Positions 1-10,064 of a DNA stretch of 64,000 nucleotides are shown here, piece after piece (position 1 is the first letter of the stretch; each line of letters starts with the position of its first letter). Under the pieces are notes generated by a model that saw only the letters and a program-made list of their open reading frames with translations, was not told where the DNA came from and searched no databases. The stretch is from Parasponia andersonii (taxonomy: Eukaryota > Streptophyta > Magnoliopsida > Rosales > Cannabaceae), in contig JXTB01000106.1 of NCBI GenBank assembly GCA_002914805.1, positions 322,836-386,835 on the forward strand, read 5' to 3'. Both the position numbers and the translations under genes were made by a program.

Positions 1-667
1 ATTCTAGATTTTCTTCTGCTTCTTGTGGCATATTTTCCCATACACTTCTTGTTGGAGAGTGATTTGACAAATAAACTGCATAAGCTATAACTTCAGCCCA
101 AAACTCCTTTGGCATTCCTTTGCTCTTGAGCATGCCTCTAGCCGTGTCTAAGATTGTTCTATTCTTCCTTACTACGACATTATTCTGTTGGGGAGATCTT
201 GGTACTGTTAAAGGATGGTGGATACTGTTGTCTTCACAATACTTCTGAAACTCGCGAGATGTGAATTCTCCTCCTCTATTAGATCTCATTGTCTTGATAC
301 TTCGATCACTTTCCTTTTCAACAAGTGCGTTGAACTTCCCAAATTTTTTGAATACTTCTGATTTCTTCTTCAAGAAATACACGCAGGTCTTTCTTGAAAA
401 ATCATCGATAAAGAGGAGAAAGTAGTTACTCTTACCGAGAGAGCTTGGTTTTATTGGACCACACACGTCAGTATGTATGAGCTCAATCGGTTTATGGGCT
501 TGGGAACTTGATTCTCTTGGAAAGCTTCTTCTGAATTGCTTTTCTAATAAGCATCCTTCACATAATTGGTCTAGTTGACTGATAAAGGGTAGACCTCGAA
601 CCATCTCCTTCTTTGCTAATAATTCTAGGCCACTAAAATTGAGATGTCCAAACCTTAGGTGCCAAAC
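1..667 (-). pseudogene. copia element #1 integrase, partial
   Basis: N-terminal zinc-binding and catalytic core of integrase. Visible motifs are the HLRFGHLN...CEGC zinc-binding segment, then IHTDVCGP with the first catalytic Asp. The second catalytic position reads MRSNRGGEF, Asp replaced by Asn. The third reads NNVVVRKNR, Glu replaced by Val. Two of three DDE residues are therefore lost and the enzyme would be inactive. The frame leaves the window at base 1. Confidence 0.85.
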
Positions 668-1060
668 CTATGATGAATCTTTATAGCAAGCCTTTAGACA
701 TTTTGCTACATCATTTTGAATGTGTAACAAGAACATTCTATTTCTTGTCATTGGCACTTTGGTAATTAACTTATTTATATTTTCTCTTAAAGAAAGACTA
801 CTTTCTTTCATGCAAATATCATAGCCTTTCTCTAAGAGTTGGCCAAGACTCAAGATATTACTCTTCATGTTAGGCACGTAGTAAACGTTTGGAATAAACT
901 GATGGTCTCTATTTCTCAAGTGTATGAGAATTTTACATTTGCCCTTTACTGTTGCCTTAGAATTATCTCCAAATGAAACATTCTTAGTCACCGACTCGTC
1001 AAGCTCTATAAACATATCTCTTCTTCCACACATATGATTGCTTGCTCTGCTGTCAAGATA
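668..1060 (-). pseudogene. copia element #1 aspartic protease
   Basis: The polyprotein-cleaving protease. The active-site motif near 1050 reads LDSRASNHM, where the family has DSGA: the catalytic Asp is kept but the following Gly is Arg. Downstream features (VYYVPNMKSNILSLGQLLEKGY) are typical of copia proteases. A TAG at 668-670 interrupts the frame just before the pre-integrase motif VWHLRFGHLN. Confidence 0.85.
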
Positions 1061-1243
1061 CTATATATTTTCTTGGTACCCATTGGTCTCCTTGCATGCT
1101 AACAACAACATATCTTTCTCATGTCTTTTATCTTTGGCATAGTTGGCTCTTTCTTGCATCTTCTTTGGAGCTCTATATTTGAAAGCCTAATGACCATATC
1201 TCTGACAGTTGTGACACTTGATTTGGGACTTGTCATGCCAACG

Positions 1244-2080
1244 TCATGGGTTACCTCTTCCATAACCTCTTATCAAACTTTCTCGTCTATCTTTATCTTC
1301 ATAATTATTGTTGAAGCATCCTTTTCCTCCTCTTCGACGTCCACGACATCTTCCTTGTCCACGACCTCTTTCACGTCCTCTTCCATTGCCAGAATATTCT
1401 TCTTTCTCTTGGAGTTGAGCCTTAAGGAGTTGCTCATTGAAATTTTGCATCTTCTTTTTCTTTTCTTCGTGGGCTTGTAAGGAACCCAAGAGTTGTTCTA
1501 TCATCATGGCTCCTAAGTCTTTGGTTTCTTCAATGACAATAATAATATTCTCGAATTTTTGATCTAACGATAGAAGAATCTTTTCCATGGTCGTAACATT
1601 TTCTAGTTTTTCACCATTTCTCTTCATTTGATTGGAAATGGTTAGAACTCTAGAAAAATAGTCAGAGACTAACTCAATCTCTTTCATGTATAGCAAATTA
1701 AACTCTCCTCTTAGAGTTTGAAAGCGAACCTTTTTAACTTTTTCTTCTCCCTTGTATGAGATTTAAAGTTTCTCCCATGCTTCTTTGGCGGAGGTTACAC
1801 TTGAGATCTTCTTAAACCCATCGTTATCTAAGGCTTGGTAGATGAGGAGAGAGATTTTTTGTCTCTCTTTCTTGAATCTTTTAAACTATCCTTCTGTGTT
1901 GAGGATAGTGTTGTCTCATTTTTTGGCTCTTCGTAGCCTTTCTCTACTACTTCCAAAATATTATGTGCTCCAAGGAGGATTTTTATTTTGATAGTCCAAT
2001 TATCAAAGTTCTACCTTAAAGTGGTGGAACTTGAAGAGATTCTAAACTGGCGGAAGCTATAACTCTTAATATAGTGAGCT
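1244..2080 (-). pseudogene. copia element #1 gag (UBN2-type capsid)
   Basis: The capsid-like protein of the element. The N-terminal part reads FDNWTIKIKILLGAHNILEV near 2010-1950. The region 1696-1244 is open for 150 codons and shows ESVxDYF-type and [17 protein letters not shown] motifs of the UBN2/Retrotran_gag_2 family, then an Arg/Gly-rich basic stretch ([11 protein letters not shown]). A TAG at about 1760 and several frameshifts upstream separate the two parts. No intact CCHC knuckle was seen. It cannot make a full Gag. Confidence 0.8.
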
Positions 2081-2442
2081 TCTGGAAATTTTGACTACAT
2101 TGATAAATCCAGAACATCGAAAAATCTTAAGATTGACTTATATATCGTCAACGGTCATAGTCAACACTCAATCAACGGTCAACAATTTGGTCAACAGAGC
2201 GGTCAACGGCTCTGATGGCTTAGTTAACGGCGCGGTGAAATGGCTCTAATGGCTTAGTGAACAGCTCTGAATGGCTTTGACTCGGCTCAACTTAATGAGT
2301 TGACTCAATTTGTGACAGTAAACTTCTGACGACTCGTTCAATCTCAAGAATTCTTTTTAGATGTAAAAGATCAATTAAAGCTGCAACCACAGAGCATACT
2401 TAGAATTTCAAGAGAACTCACAACCTTACTTTGATATCACTT

Positions 2443-2814
2443 TGTTGGAAGTAGAAGATTTTTAAGGCTAGAAAGGCTAAGGAAGAAACTAGAGAGAATT
2501 TCGTTGGAAGAGAAGAACTTGTATTACTACTTGAATTATTTCTCTTTTGCTTGATACAAAATGGGGGGAGGAGCACTTTATTTATATTACTCCAAGGATG
2601 ATTCTAGATGCTCTATGTAACTTCTAACCACCTAATTAATTATACAATCTAGCAAATACAAGAGTAATCTAGCAATTACAAGAATATTCTAGAAACTTGG
2701 ATATTAAACTATGGGCTATTAGACATACACATACCAAAACAAGCCCAACTCAAAACACAAGCCCAAATAACTAAATTATGGCCCAATGGGTCACAAAGAA
2801 GTTTATTTCTAACA
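2443..2814 (-). repeat. 5' LTR of copia element #1
   Basis: On the minus strand it starts TGTTAGAAATAAAC and ends CTTCCAACA, the TGTT...AACA termini of a copia LTR. A TATA box (TATAAATA on the minus strand, about 2578-2590) lies in the expected U3 place. Just inside at 2429-2442 is AAGTGATATCAAAG, a decayed initiator-Met tRNA primer-binding site. The first 16 bases closely resemble those of the LTR starting at 63678. Confidence 0.85.
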
Positions 2815-3780
2815 AAGACAACGGCAAGGTTATCCTTAACGAGGTGGCTGAGAAGGCCTTTTGTAAGAAGAAATCGAGTTCTGGTGAGCCCAGACTGCTT
2901 AAACATGCCCACAAAGCAGCTGAGACGAGCCAAAAAAACCACATCTGATACTCCTCCTCTAAAGTACCAATAAGGTATAAGTGTCCGCCTTGAGGTATAA
3001 GTGTCCGCATTGAAAAAAGTCTTTCTGAAAAGGATTAATAGCTAGTTGAGGAGACCATAGGTGAAGGTATCTCGTACATGATTGCTAAGCTTGTAGCAAT
3101 GGTAAGTGTTTCTTGCCTTCCTTTTTGTGGTATGCCTTTTTTACCTTGTTATTGAGTTTCGTATTTTTGTTTGTAGGAAAATGTCCTTGCCCTCAAAAAG
3201 GTCAATGAGAATTCTCCTCTCCTCCCAGCAGCTTCAAAGAGCAAGGAAAAAATTGAAGGTCTTTAGAAAGAGGTTCTCTCTAAAGAAACCAAGAACACTC
3301 AACTCGAGATCAGGGTTGAGAACCTTGATGTCAAGTTAGAGGATGCCAAGAAATAGGTCAAAGAGTATGAGCAGGACAAAGTGACTTTTGACTAAGGTCA
3401 GACTGACCTGGTCACTACGAGAGCCAAACTATAGGAAAATGAGGAGAAACTGAAGGAGCTCGAAGGGGTTACAAACAAGCTCAATCAAACTAAGAATGAC
3501 CTCTCCCAGCTCTAAAAGGATTTTCATGGTATTCTTCACTCCAACATCATGGAGTTTAAGGAGTTTTTGGATAAATTCAAGTAGGATGGTGTTGGTGATT
3601 TGATGTATACACTTTGGTATCATCACAAGAAGCTTGACTTCTTGATCTTCGGCGATGTAGCTGTGAGACTAGTGAGCCCCTATGAGGAAGAGGTCGTTGC
3701 TGATGATATGTGTGCAGAAGTGGCTAGTCAAGTCAGCTCATTGATCATAAGCAGAGCGATGCCACTACTCCCTAATTAAT
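2815..3780 (+). pseudogene. Decayed plus-strand coiled-coil ORF, antisense to the Tat element (possible Tat/Grande-type antisense ORF)
   Basis: A broken reading frame with heptad-like, Lys/Glu-rich character between pol and the expected 3' LTR of the minus-strand Tat element. Around 3100 it shows an apparent intron: exon ending ...GCAATG, then GTAAGTG, a T-rich tract and TTTGTAG before GAAAATG, after which ENVLALKKVNENS follows in frame. Downstream stretches are rich in coiled-coil residues (ENEEKLKELEG, KEFLDKF) and end with WYHHKKLDFLIFGDVAV and a Glu/Asp-rich tail near 3780. Several TAG codons interrupt it. Established knowledge: some Tat-lineage elements, such as Grande, carry an extra ORF antisense to pol in this position. 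Assignment to that ORF is inference. Confidence 0.5.
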
Positions 3781-4257
3781 TTTTTTTGCTATGATTTGAA
3801 CAATTTAATAAATAATATTTTTGCAACTTAGCTTCATATTATTTAATTTAATGCTCGCACTCACTAAGAAATAAATTATTCTTTCCCACTTTACAAGCTG
3901 CTCGGTTTTAGCATGTATCTAAAAGAGGTATTTATCCCTCATAATACACATGAGCCAATTTAATCTTAGCCACAATTTTGTAAAAATAGCTTCTTTTAAG
4001 GCCAAGACATTTAATAAATATTCCTAGTGTAATTCGTAGGCTTTTAGGTAAATTTAAACTGGACCAGAGATAAATTTTGTCTCATTTTTAGGTACCAAAG
4101 CATAAATTCGAGTTAAGTATTTATAACTCTTATGCCTCTCTAATTTCAGGATGATCTATTCATCACAAAAGTAGTGCTGATTTAAGGGTTTTATTGACAA
4201 GTTTCTTAGAGAGCTCATCAATTTGAACAGAATTCTGGGAGAAATGACTCAACTAGT
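3781..4257. other. Non-coding 3' region of the Tat element
   Basis: AT-rich sequence between the pol stop codon and the antisense frame. No open frame, LTR terminus or polypurine tract could be recognised. The 3' LTR of the Tat element was not found. Confidence 0.4.
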
Positions 4258-5634
4258 CTACTGATAAAATTTCCGTAAATGTTCAATGTTCCAAGCTCGT
4301 AAACCTTTACAATTATTGAGATGAGCTAATTTTAGGTACCAAGTCAAATTTTTTTTTTGAGATTTTGTATAGCCCTTCCCAGTTTGGTACAAGGACTTCA
4401 ACTCCTCATTTTTGGGTGTTAGTTATTATTTTCAGGACCAGGTTGCCACTTTTGAATCTCTTCTCACGTACTTCTGAATTATGGTATCAAGCAACTCACT
4501 GTTGATGAGTCACTACTCGCATTTGAGATTGATCAAATTTCTCCTCCAAGAGGTTGAGGTTCCCTTTAAGAAGCTCTTCATAGATCTTTGGGATATATCT
4601 TTCTGCTCATTGAGTGAGGATTTTAGTTTCTATTGGTAATATAGTTTTTGCCATTGAGAAGGGAGTTTCATTGGTCATAGTTCGCATTGTAGTTCTATAA
4701 GCCTATAAAACTTTGGGGAGCTCATCGATCGATGCTTCTTTAAGCTTCTCAAGCTTTGTCTTGAGATTATGTTTGAGAATTTTGTTGATTACTTCTACTT
4801 GTCCATTTGTTTGTGTGTGAAGGACAACTAAGAAGCTCTTCATAATTCCGAATTGCTCACAGAATTAGAACATCTCCTCTTTTTTGAACTGGGTGTCATT
4901 GTCCCAAACAAGCTTTTCTAGAACATTGAATCTATAGACAATAGACTTGGCAATGAATCTAACGGCCTTGTCAGAATGTATAGAAGTGAGTGGCTCAACT
5001 TGTACCTACTTTATGAAATAGTCAATAACGACCACTATAAATTTTGTTTCCACCTTGACCTGTGGGTTATGAGTAGATCATGTTGATTTCCCACACAGCA
5101 AATGGCCAAGGTTAGCTCATTTTTGTCAGCTTGATTAGTGGTGTTCTTTGGAAATTTGAGAAGTGTTTGGCATTTGTCACATTTTTGTACATGATCCATA
5201 GTGTCCTTTCTCATTGTTGGCCAATAATAACCTTAAAATGTAGTCTTTTGAGCTAATGATTTCCATAAATTTCTTCATGGATTTCCCTCAATATATATTA
5301 TGCTTTATTGCTATTTACACAACAAAGTAAGGGCACAAAATATCCTCGCTGATATAGTTTATCATCGAGCAGCACATAGTAAGCAACATGATATCTAATT
5401 TGGTGAGCTTCCTCTTTTTCGTTAAGGAGGTTTCCATTCTTTAGGAAAAAATATATAGGGACCATCTATAATGATCTTTCTATTCCAAGAGTAAGAACAT
5501 CTTCTTGTGCCTCAATGCTTGCTTTCTTGAGGATTTCTATAGGAATAACATCTAGTAGGTTGACAATTTTGGTCGAAGTTAGTTTCGCCAATACTGAATC
5601 TGCTTAGATCCCCTACCATTCCTGCTAGACTATT
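4258..5634 (-). pseudogene. Tat-type Ty3/gypsy integrase (pol C-terminal part)
   Basis: Minus-strand integrase remnant. Read from high to low coordinates it shows the zinc-binding Cys pair near 5190 (CDKCQ), the catalytic core segment VVIDYFIK near 5010 followed by VEPLTSIHSDKAVRFI, and the C-terminal domain RFKSGNLVLK near 4450 and VPNWEGLYKIS near 4370. The end of the protein reads WNIEHLRKFYQ, followed by TAG at 4260-4258. No chromodomain is visible. Numerous stops and frameshifts. The upstream end is cut by the copia element at 5635, and reverse transcriptase continues at 10070. Confidence 0.85.
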
Positions 5635-5893
5635 TGTTGGAATATGTGCTTAGGACTACTGAACGTGTCTAAGTTTGATTGAGTCAAGGTTGTTCCTCAT
5701 TCTTAAGAGTTAGCTGTGGTGTTCATGTTCTGTTTTTTCATGGCTGTTTTTCAGGACCATTTTGTTAGTGGTTTGTTATTTTTTTCAAGCTTTAAATTGT
5801 ATACTTCATGTTAATAAAAGTGCGTTTTGATTTCCCTTCAATCTGCAGCAATTCATTTCAGTTTCCTCTTCTTTCTCATTTCAAATACCAACA
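5635..5893 (+). repeat. 5' LTR of copia element #2
   Basis: 259 bp, TGTTGGAATATG...AAATACCAACA. It is followed at 5894 by ATTTGGTATCAGAGCA, a good initiator-Met tRNA primer-binding site. Confidence 0.95.
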
Positions 5894-5946
5894 ATTTGGT
5901 ATCAGAGCATTCTTCTTAAGGGACCTGTGTATGAGTTTGAGCAGTT

Positions 5947-6813
5947 ATGGAGACCGAAGCTAGTTTCTCCTCAGTTGCTCCACCGATGTTTGACGGAGAT
6001 AACTACCAAACCTGGGCAGTGCGTATGGAGACATACCTGGAAGCTTTGGATCTCTGGGAAGTAGTGGAAGAAGACTATGGCATTCCTCTTCTCTTGGACA
6101 ATCCCACCGTGGCACAAATTAAAGCACAGAAGGAGAAGAAGACAAAGAAGTCCAAGGCAAAAGCCTGCTTGTTTGCTGCAGTTTCCTCCACGATCTTCAC
6201 TCATATCATGTCATTGAAAACGGCAAAGGAGATCTAGGATTATCTCAAAACTGAGTATGAAGGAGATGAAAGAATTTGAGGGATGCAGGTGTTGAACCTC
6301 GTTCGTGACTTTGAGCTGCAAAAGATGAAGGAGACAGAAACCATAAAGGAGTATTCTGACAGACAACTCAACATAGCAAATCATGTCAAATTATTAGGTT
6401 CTTCTCTGGAAGATTCAAGGATTGTTGAGAAAATCCTTGTAATAGTGCCTGAAAGATTTGAGGCTACCATCACCACCTTAGAAAACATGAAGGATCTGTC
6501 AAAGATTGCTCTGGCAGAACTCTTAAGTGCTTTGCAAGCACAAAAGCAGAGGTGTGTAATGAGGTAAGAAGGAGCCATCGAAGGAGCTCTATCAGTCAAG
6601 CATCAAGATGATGAAAAGAATAGGAGACCCAAGAATAAGAAGTTTCAAGCTGCAAGTGGACAAAGCACTGCACCTGTGAACAGAAGCAAAACTGGAAATA
6701 AACGATTAGGAGTAAAGAAAGATTACCCTCCATGTCAACATTATGGCAAGAAAGGTCACCCTCCTTTCAAGTGCTAGAGAAGACCAGATGCAAAGTGCAG
6801 GAAGTGCAATCAA
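5947..6813 (+). pseudogene. copia element #2 gag
   Basis: Starts at ATG 5947 (METEASFSSVAPPMFDGDNY), 53 bp after the LTR. The UBN2-type capsid region continues through LEALDLWEVVEEDYGIP and the later KMKETETIKEYSDR and VIVPERFEATITTLE motifs. In-frame stops lie at 6235 (TAG), 6280 (TGA), 6565 (TAA) and about 6775 (TAG). The last falls between two Cys/His clusters, CQHYGKKGHPPFKC and CRKCNQMGHEAIICK, that form a double zinc knuckle. Restored frames on both sides show that the stops are single-base changes. Confidence 0.9.
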
Positions 6814-8736
6814 ATGGGACATGAAGCTATCATTTGCAAGAATAAAAATCAGCAGCAAGGAGATGAAGCACAAGTGGCAGATCAAGAAGAAGAAGACCAG
6901 CTTTTCGTTGCAACTTGTTTCACGAGTTATGAAACAAGTGAAAACTGGCTCATTGATAGTGGCTGCACTAATCACATGACACATGACAAGGAGTTGTTCA
7001 AAGAATTGAAGAGCACCGAGTCCAAGAAGGTCAGAATTAGGAACAGTGAATATATTGCAGTCAAAGGAAAGGGCACCATAGCCATTGCAAGCTGTTCAGG
7101 AACCAAGTTGATCACCGATGTTCTCTATGTATCAGATATTGATCAAAACTTGCTTAGTGTTGGTCAATTAATAGAGAAGGGATTCAAAGTGATGTTCATG
7201 GAGAAGGCTTGTGTGATAGAGGATGCTACAGGCAAAAAGATGTTCGAAATTAAGATGGTAGGGAGGAGCTTTTCACTCAATCTAATGCAGGAGGAGCAAT
7301 CAGCTTTTCTAACCAAAGAAAGCCTCTCAATGGTGTGGCACAAGAGGCTCGGACACTATCACCACCAAGGGCTACTGCAGATGAAGTCCAAAAGGATGGC
7401 AATTGATCTTCCAGAGTTTGATGATCACATATCGACCTGTAAGGCTTGTCAATTTGGAAAGCAAAACAGAAAGTCATTTCCCAAGTCAGCATGGAAAGCC
7501 ACCTATAAGCTGCAATTAGTCCACACAGATATTTCTGGACCTCAGAGAACTCCCTCATTAGCAGGTAGTCGATATTATGTTACTTTTATTGATGATTTCA
7601 CTAGAATATGTTGGATTTTTTTTCTTAAAATTCAAATCAGAAGTGGCTGGAGTATTCTTGAAGTTCAAAAGATTGTGGAAAATCAAAGTGGATACCAAAT
7701 TCAAATATTGAGGTCTGATAATTGCAAGGAGTATACCACAGAAAATTTCAATGCATTTTGTGAAGAAGCTGGGATTGAGCATCAGTTAACAGCCCCCTAC
7801 ACTCCGCAACAAAATGGAGTTTGTGAAACGAGAAACAAATACATCTTAGAAATGACTAGATGTATGTTGCATGAGAAGAATCTACCCAAACAATTCTGGG
7901 CAGGGGCAGCTCACACTTCAGTTTTCTTGCAGAATAGACTGCCGACAAAAGCAGTCAAGGATCAGACACCTTATGAGGCTTGGTATAGTCATAAACCATC
8001 TCTAAGTTTTCTCAAAGTATTTGGTTATTTTTGCTTCACTCATGTTCCACAGATCAAGAGAGACAAGTTAGATAAAAGAGCACTTTCAGGCATCTTTATC
8101 GGCTATAGCACTGTTGCAAAAGCTTATAAAATTTTCCAACCACAAACTGGGAAAATTGTTATAAGCAGAGATGTTCATTTCGTGGAAGATGAAGAGTGGA
8201 ATTGGGATGAGACAAAGAAAAATGGCCAAACTGTAGCAGATCTGCAGCATAAGTTTCCTGCTTTAAGCATGGATGAAGATGAAAATTGGCAGAATGAGTT
8301 GGTGGAAGATGCTCCTATAAGAGGTACTAGATTACTCACTGACATTTATACAAGGTGCAATATAGCCGTGTGTGAACCTACAAATTTTGAAGCAGCAATG
8401 AAAGACAAGAATTGGATGGCTGCAATGAAGGAGGAGTTGTTCATGATTAAGAAAAACAAAACATGGGAGTTGGCTGATCAACCCCAAAATAGGAAGGTGA
8501 TTGGAGTCAAGTGGGTATACAGAACCAAGCTTAATGCTGATGGTTCAATCAACAAGCATAAAGCGAGACTTGTGGTAAAAGGCTATGCTCAAGTTTTTGG
8601 CATGGACTACTCAGACACCTTCGCACCAGTTGCTCGTTTGGACACCATAAGGCTTTTGCTTGCCATAGCTGCTCAAATGAATTGGAGAGTGTATCAGCTT
8701 GATGTAAAATCAGCATTTTTAAATGGCATTTTGTAG
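6814..8736 (+). CDS. copia element #2 protease-integrase-reverse transcriptase, open segment
   Basis: A 640-codon open stretch of the polyprotein; its nominal ATG at 6814 lies inside the zinc knuckle and is not the true start. Domains in order: protease with LIDSGCTNHMT (about residue 46), pre-integrase HKRLGHYHHQG, the zinc-binding CKACQFGK, and the integrase core. The core has all three acidic residues: VHTDISGP, LRSDNCKEY and NGVCETRNK. Reverse transcriptase then begins (ARLVVKGYAQ, FAPVARLDTIRLLLA) up to the first catalytic motif LDVKSAFLNG. A TAG at 8734 ends the frame. The length and quality of the open frame agree with the young LTRs. Confidence 0.9.
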   Translation: MGHEAIICKNKNQQQGDEAQVADQEEEDQLFVATCFTSYETSENWLIDSGCTNHMTHDKELFKELKSTESKKVRIRNSEYIAVKGKGTIAIASCSGTKLITDVLYVSDIDQNLLSVGQLIEKGFKVMFMEKACVIEDATGKKMFEIKMVGRSFSLNLMQEEQSAFLTKESLSMVWHKRLGHYHHQGLLQMKSKRMAIDLPEFDDHISTCKACQFGKQNRKSFPKSAWKATYKLQLVHTDISGPQRTPSLAGSRYYVTFIDDFTRICWIFFLKIQIRSGWSILEVQKIVENQSGYQIQILRSDNCKEYTTENFNAFCEEAGIEHQLTAPYTPQQNGVCETRNKYILEMTRCMLHEKNLPKQFWAGAAHTSVFLQNRLPTKAVKDQTPYEAWYSHKPSLSFLKVFGYFCFTHVPQIKRDKLDKRALSGIFIGYSTVAKAYKIFQPQTGKIVISRDVHFVEDEEWNWDETKKNGQTVADLQHKFPALSMDEDENWQNELVEDAPIRGTRLLTDIYTRCNIAVCEPTNFEAAMKDKNWMAAMKEELFMIKKNKTWELADQPQNRKVIGVKWVYRTKLNADGSINKHKARLVVKGYAQVFGMDYSDTFAPVARLDTIRLLLAIAAQMNWRVYQLDVKSAFLNGIL

Positions 8737-9790
8737 GAAGAAATTTATGTTGAGCAGCCTGAAGGCTTTGTGAAGAAAGGAGAGGAGGACAAGGTGTTTC
8801 TTCTCAAAAAGGCTCTTTATGGGTTGAAACAAACTCCCAGAGCTTGGTACAACAAGATAGATGAACATTTGCTGAGCCTAGGCTTTGAAAAAAACTTGTT
8901 TGAGGTTCTTGATGAAGGTTTGTGAGATGATAGATCTCGGGTTGATGACCTTCTTCCTTGGAATGGAAATTAAGCAGGCTGAGCATGAAGTCTTCATATG
9001 CCAGAAGAAGTATGCCAAGGAGATTTTGAAGAAGTTCAAGCTTGAAGAATCCAAGGAAGCAAGCACTCCTATAAATCAAAAGGAGAAGCTGTGTAAGGAA
9101 GATAGAGCTGATAAAGTTGATGAGGGATATTTTAGAAGTTTGATTGGTTGCTTGATGTATCTTACAGCAACACATCCTGATATTTTAAATGCTGTAAGTA
9201 TCTTATCCAGGTTTATGCACTATGCAAGTGAATTGCATCTCAGGGCTGCCAAAAGAGTGATTCGATATGTCAAAGGCACAAGTGATTTTGGTGTTAAATT
9301 CACAAGAAGTAAGGAGTTCAAGCTAGTTGGCTTCTCTGATAGTGACTGGGGAGTTTCCAATGATGATATGAGGAGTACCTCAGGCTACTATTTTACTCTT
9401 GGATCTAGTATTTTCTCATGGAGCTTGAAGAAGCAAGAAACCGTAGCTCAATCCACTGCTGAAGAAGAATTTGTTGCTGCAACAACTGCTGTCAATCAAG
9501 CTTTGTGGCTGAGGAAGATTTTAATGGATCTCAATCTGGAGCAGAAAGAAAGCACTGAGATTTTTGTTGACAACCAAGCTGCCATTGCCATTTCCCATAA
9601 CCCTGTGTTTCATGGAAAAACTAAGCATTTCAACATCAAGTTGTTTTTTCTAAGAGAAGTGCAGAAAGAAGAATTTGTGACTCTAATTTATTGCAATTCT
9701 GAAGATCAGTTGGCAGATTTGTTTACAAAGCCACTTCCAGTCAGCAAGTTTGAATTTCTAAGGCAGAAACTTGGTGTTCGTAGCTCCTAA
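8737..9790 (+). pseudogene. copia element #2 reverse transcriptase C-terminus and RNase H, with internal deletion
   Basis: After the 8734 stop, reverse transcriptase continues ([27 protein letters not shown]) to GFEKNLF near 8900. There the sequence jumps, with a frame change, to EMIDLGLMTFFLGMEIKQ near 8925. The segment that should lie between, roughly 40-50 residues with the YVDD catalytic box, is absent. RNase H follows intact in one frame from about 8885 to 9790: SDSDWG, STSGYYFTLG, AQSTAEEEFVA, DNQAAIAISHNP and the closing DQLADLFTKPL. The enzyme would be catalytically dead. Confidence 0.88.
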
Positions 9791-9802
9791 AGCAAGGAGG
9801 AG

Positions 9803-10064
9803 TGTTGGAATATATGCTTAGGACTGCTGAACGTGTCTAACTTTGATTGAGTCAAGGTTGTTCCTCATTCTTAAGAATTAGTTGTGGTGTTCATGTTCTG
9901 TTTTTTCATGGTTGTTTTTTAGGACCATTTTGTTAGTGGTTTGTTATTTTTTTTCAAGCTTTAAATTGTAATATTTCATGTTAATAAAAATGCGTTCTGA
10001 TTTCCCTTCAATCTGTAGCAATTCATTTCAGTTTCCTCTTCTTTCTCATTTCAAAATACCAACA
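9803..10064 (+). repeat. 3' LTR of copia element #2
   Basis: 262 bp, collinear with 5635-5893 with about 11 substitutions and three small indels. It is preceded by the purine tract AAAGCAAGGAGGAG at 9789-9802. Confidence 0.95.

Larger units (their letters stand above)
1..2814 (-). mobile_element. Ty1/copia retrotransposon #1, 5' part, truncated by the window edge
   Basis: Minus-strand element. Reading downward from 2814 it has a 372-bp LTR, a primer-binding site, gag, protease and the start of integrase; reverse transcriptase, RNase H and the 3' LTR lie outside the window. The order gag-protease-integrase is that of Ty1/copia. Stops and frameshifts interrupt every domain, so this copy is dead. 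The base after the LTR (2815) enters a decayed plus-strand frame of the neighbouring Tat element, so it probably inserted there. The expected 5-bp target duplication (AAGAC on this side) cannot be verified because the other end is missing. Confidence 0.9.
5635..10064 (+). mobile_element. Complete but inactive Ty1/copia retrotransposon #2 inserted in Tat pol
   Basis: A 4430-bp element with both LTRs, primer-binding site, gag-pol and polypurine tract. Target duplication CTATT occurs at 5630-5634 and 10065-10069, directly flanking the LTRs, which proves insertion by integrase into the gypsy element. The two LTRs differ at about a dozen positions over 260 bp (about 95% identical by eye), so this is the youngest-looking insertion in the stack. 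Five in-frame stops, a frameshift and a deletion in reverse transcriptase make it non-autonomous. Confidence 0.95.

Noticed and set aside
1121..1480. 119-codon plus-strand frame
   Set aside because: Antisense shadow of the copia #1 gag region; Ser/Phe-rich composition comes from the reversed Arg/Gly and Glu/Lys codons.
7277..7782. Two minus-strand frames across integrase of copia #2
   Set aside because: Antisense shadows of the integrase coding sequence.
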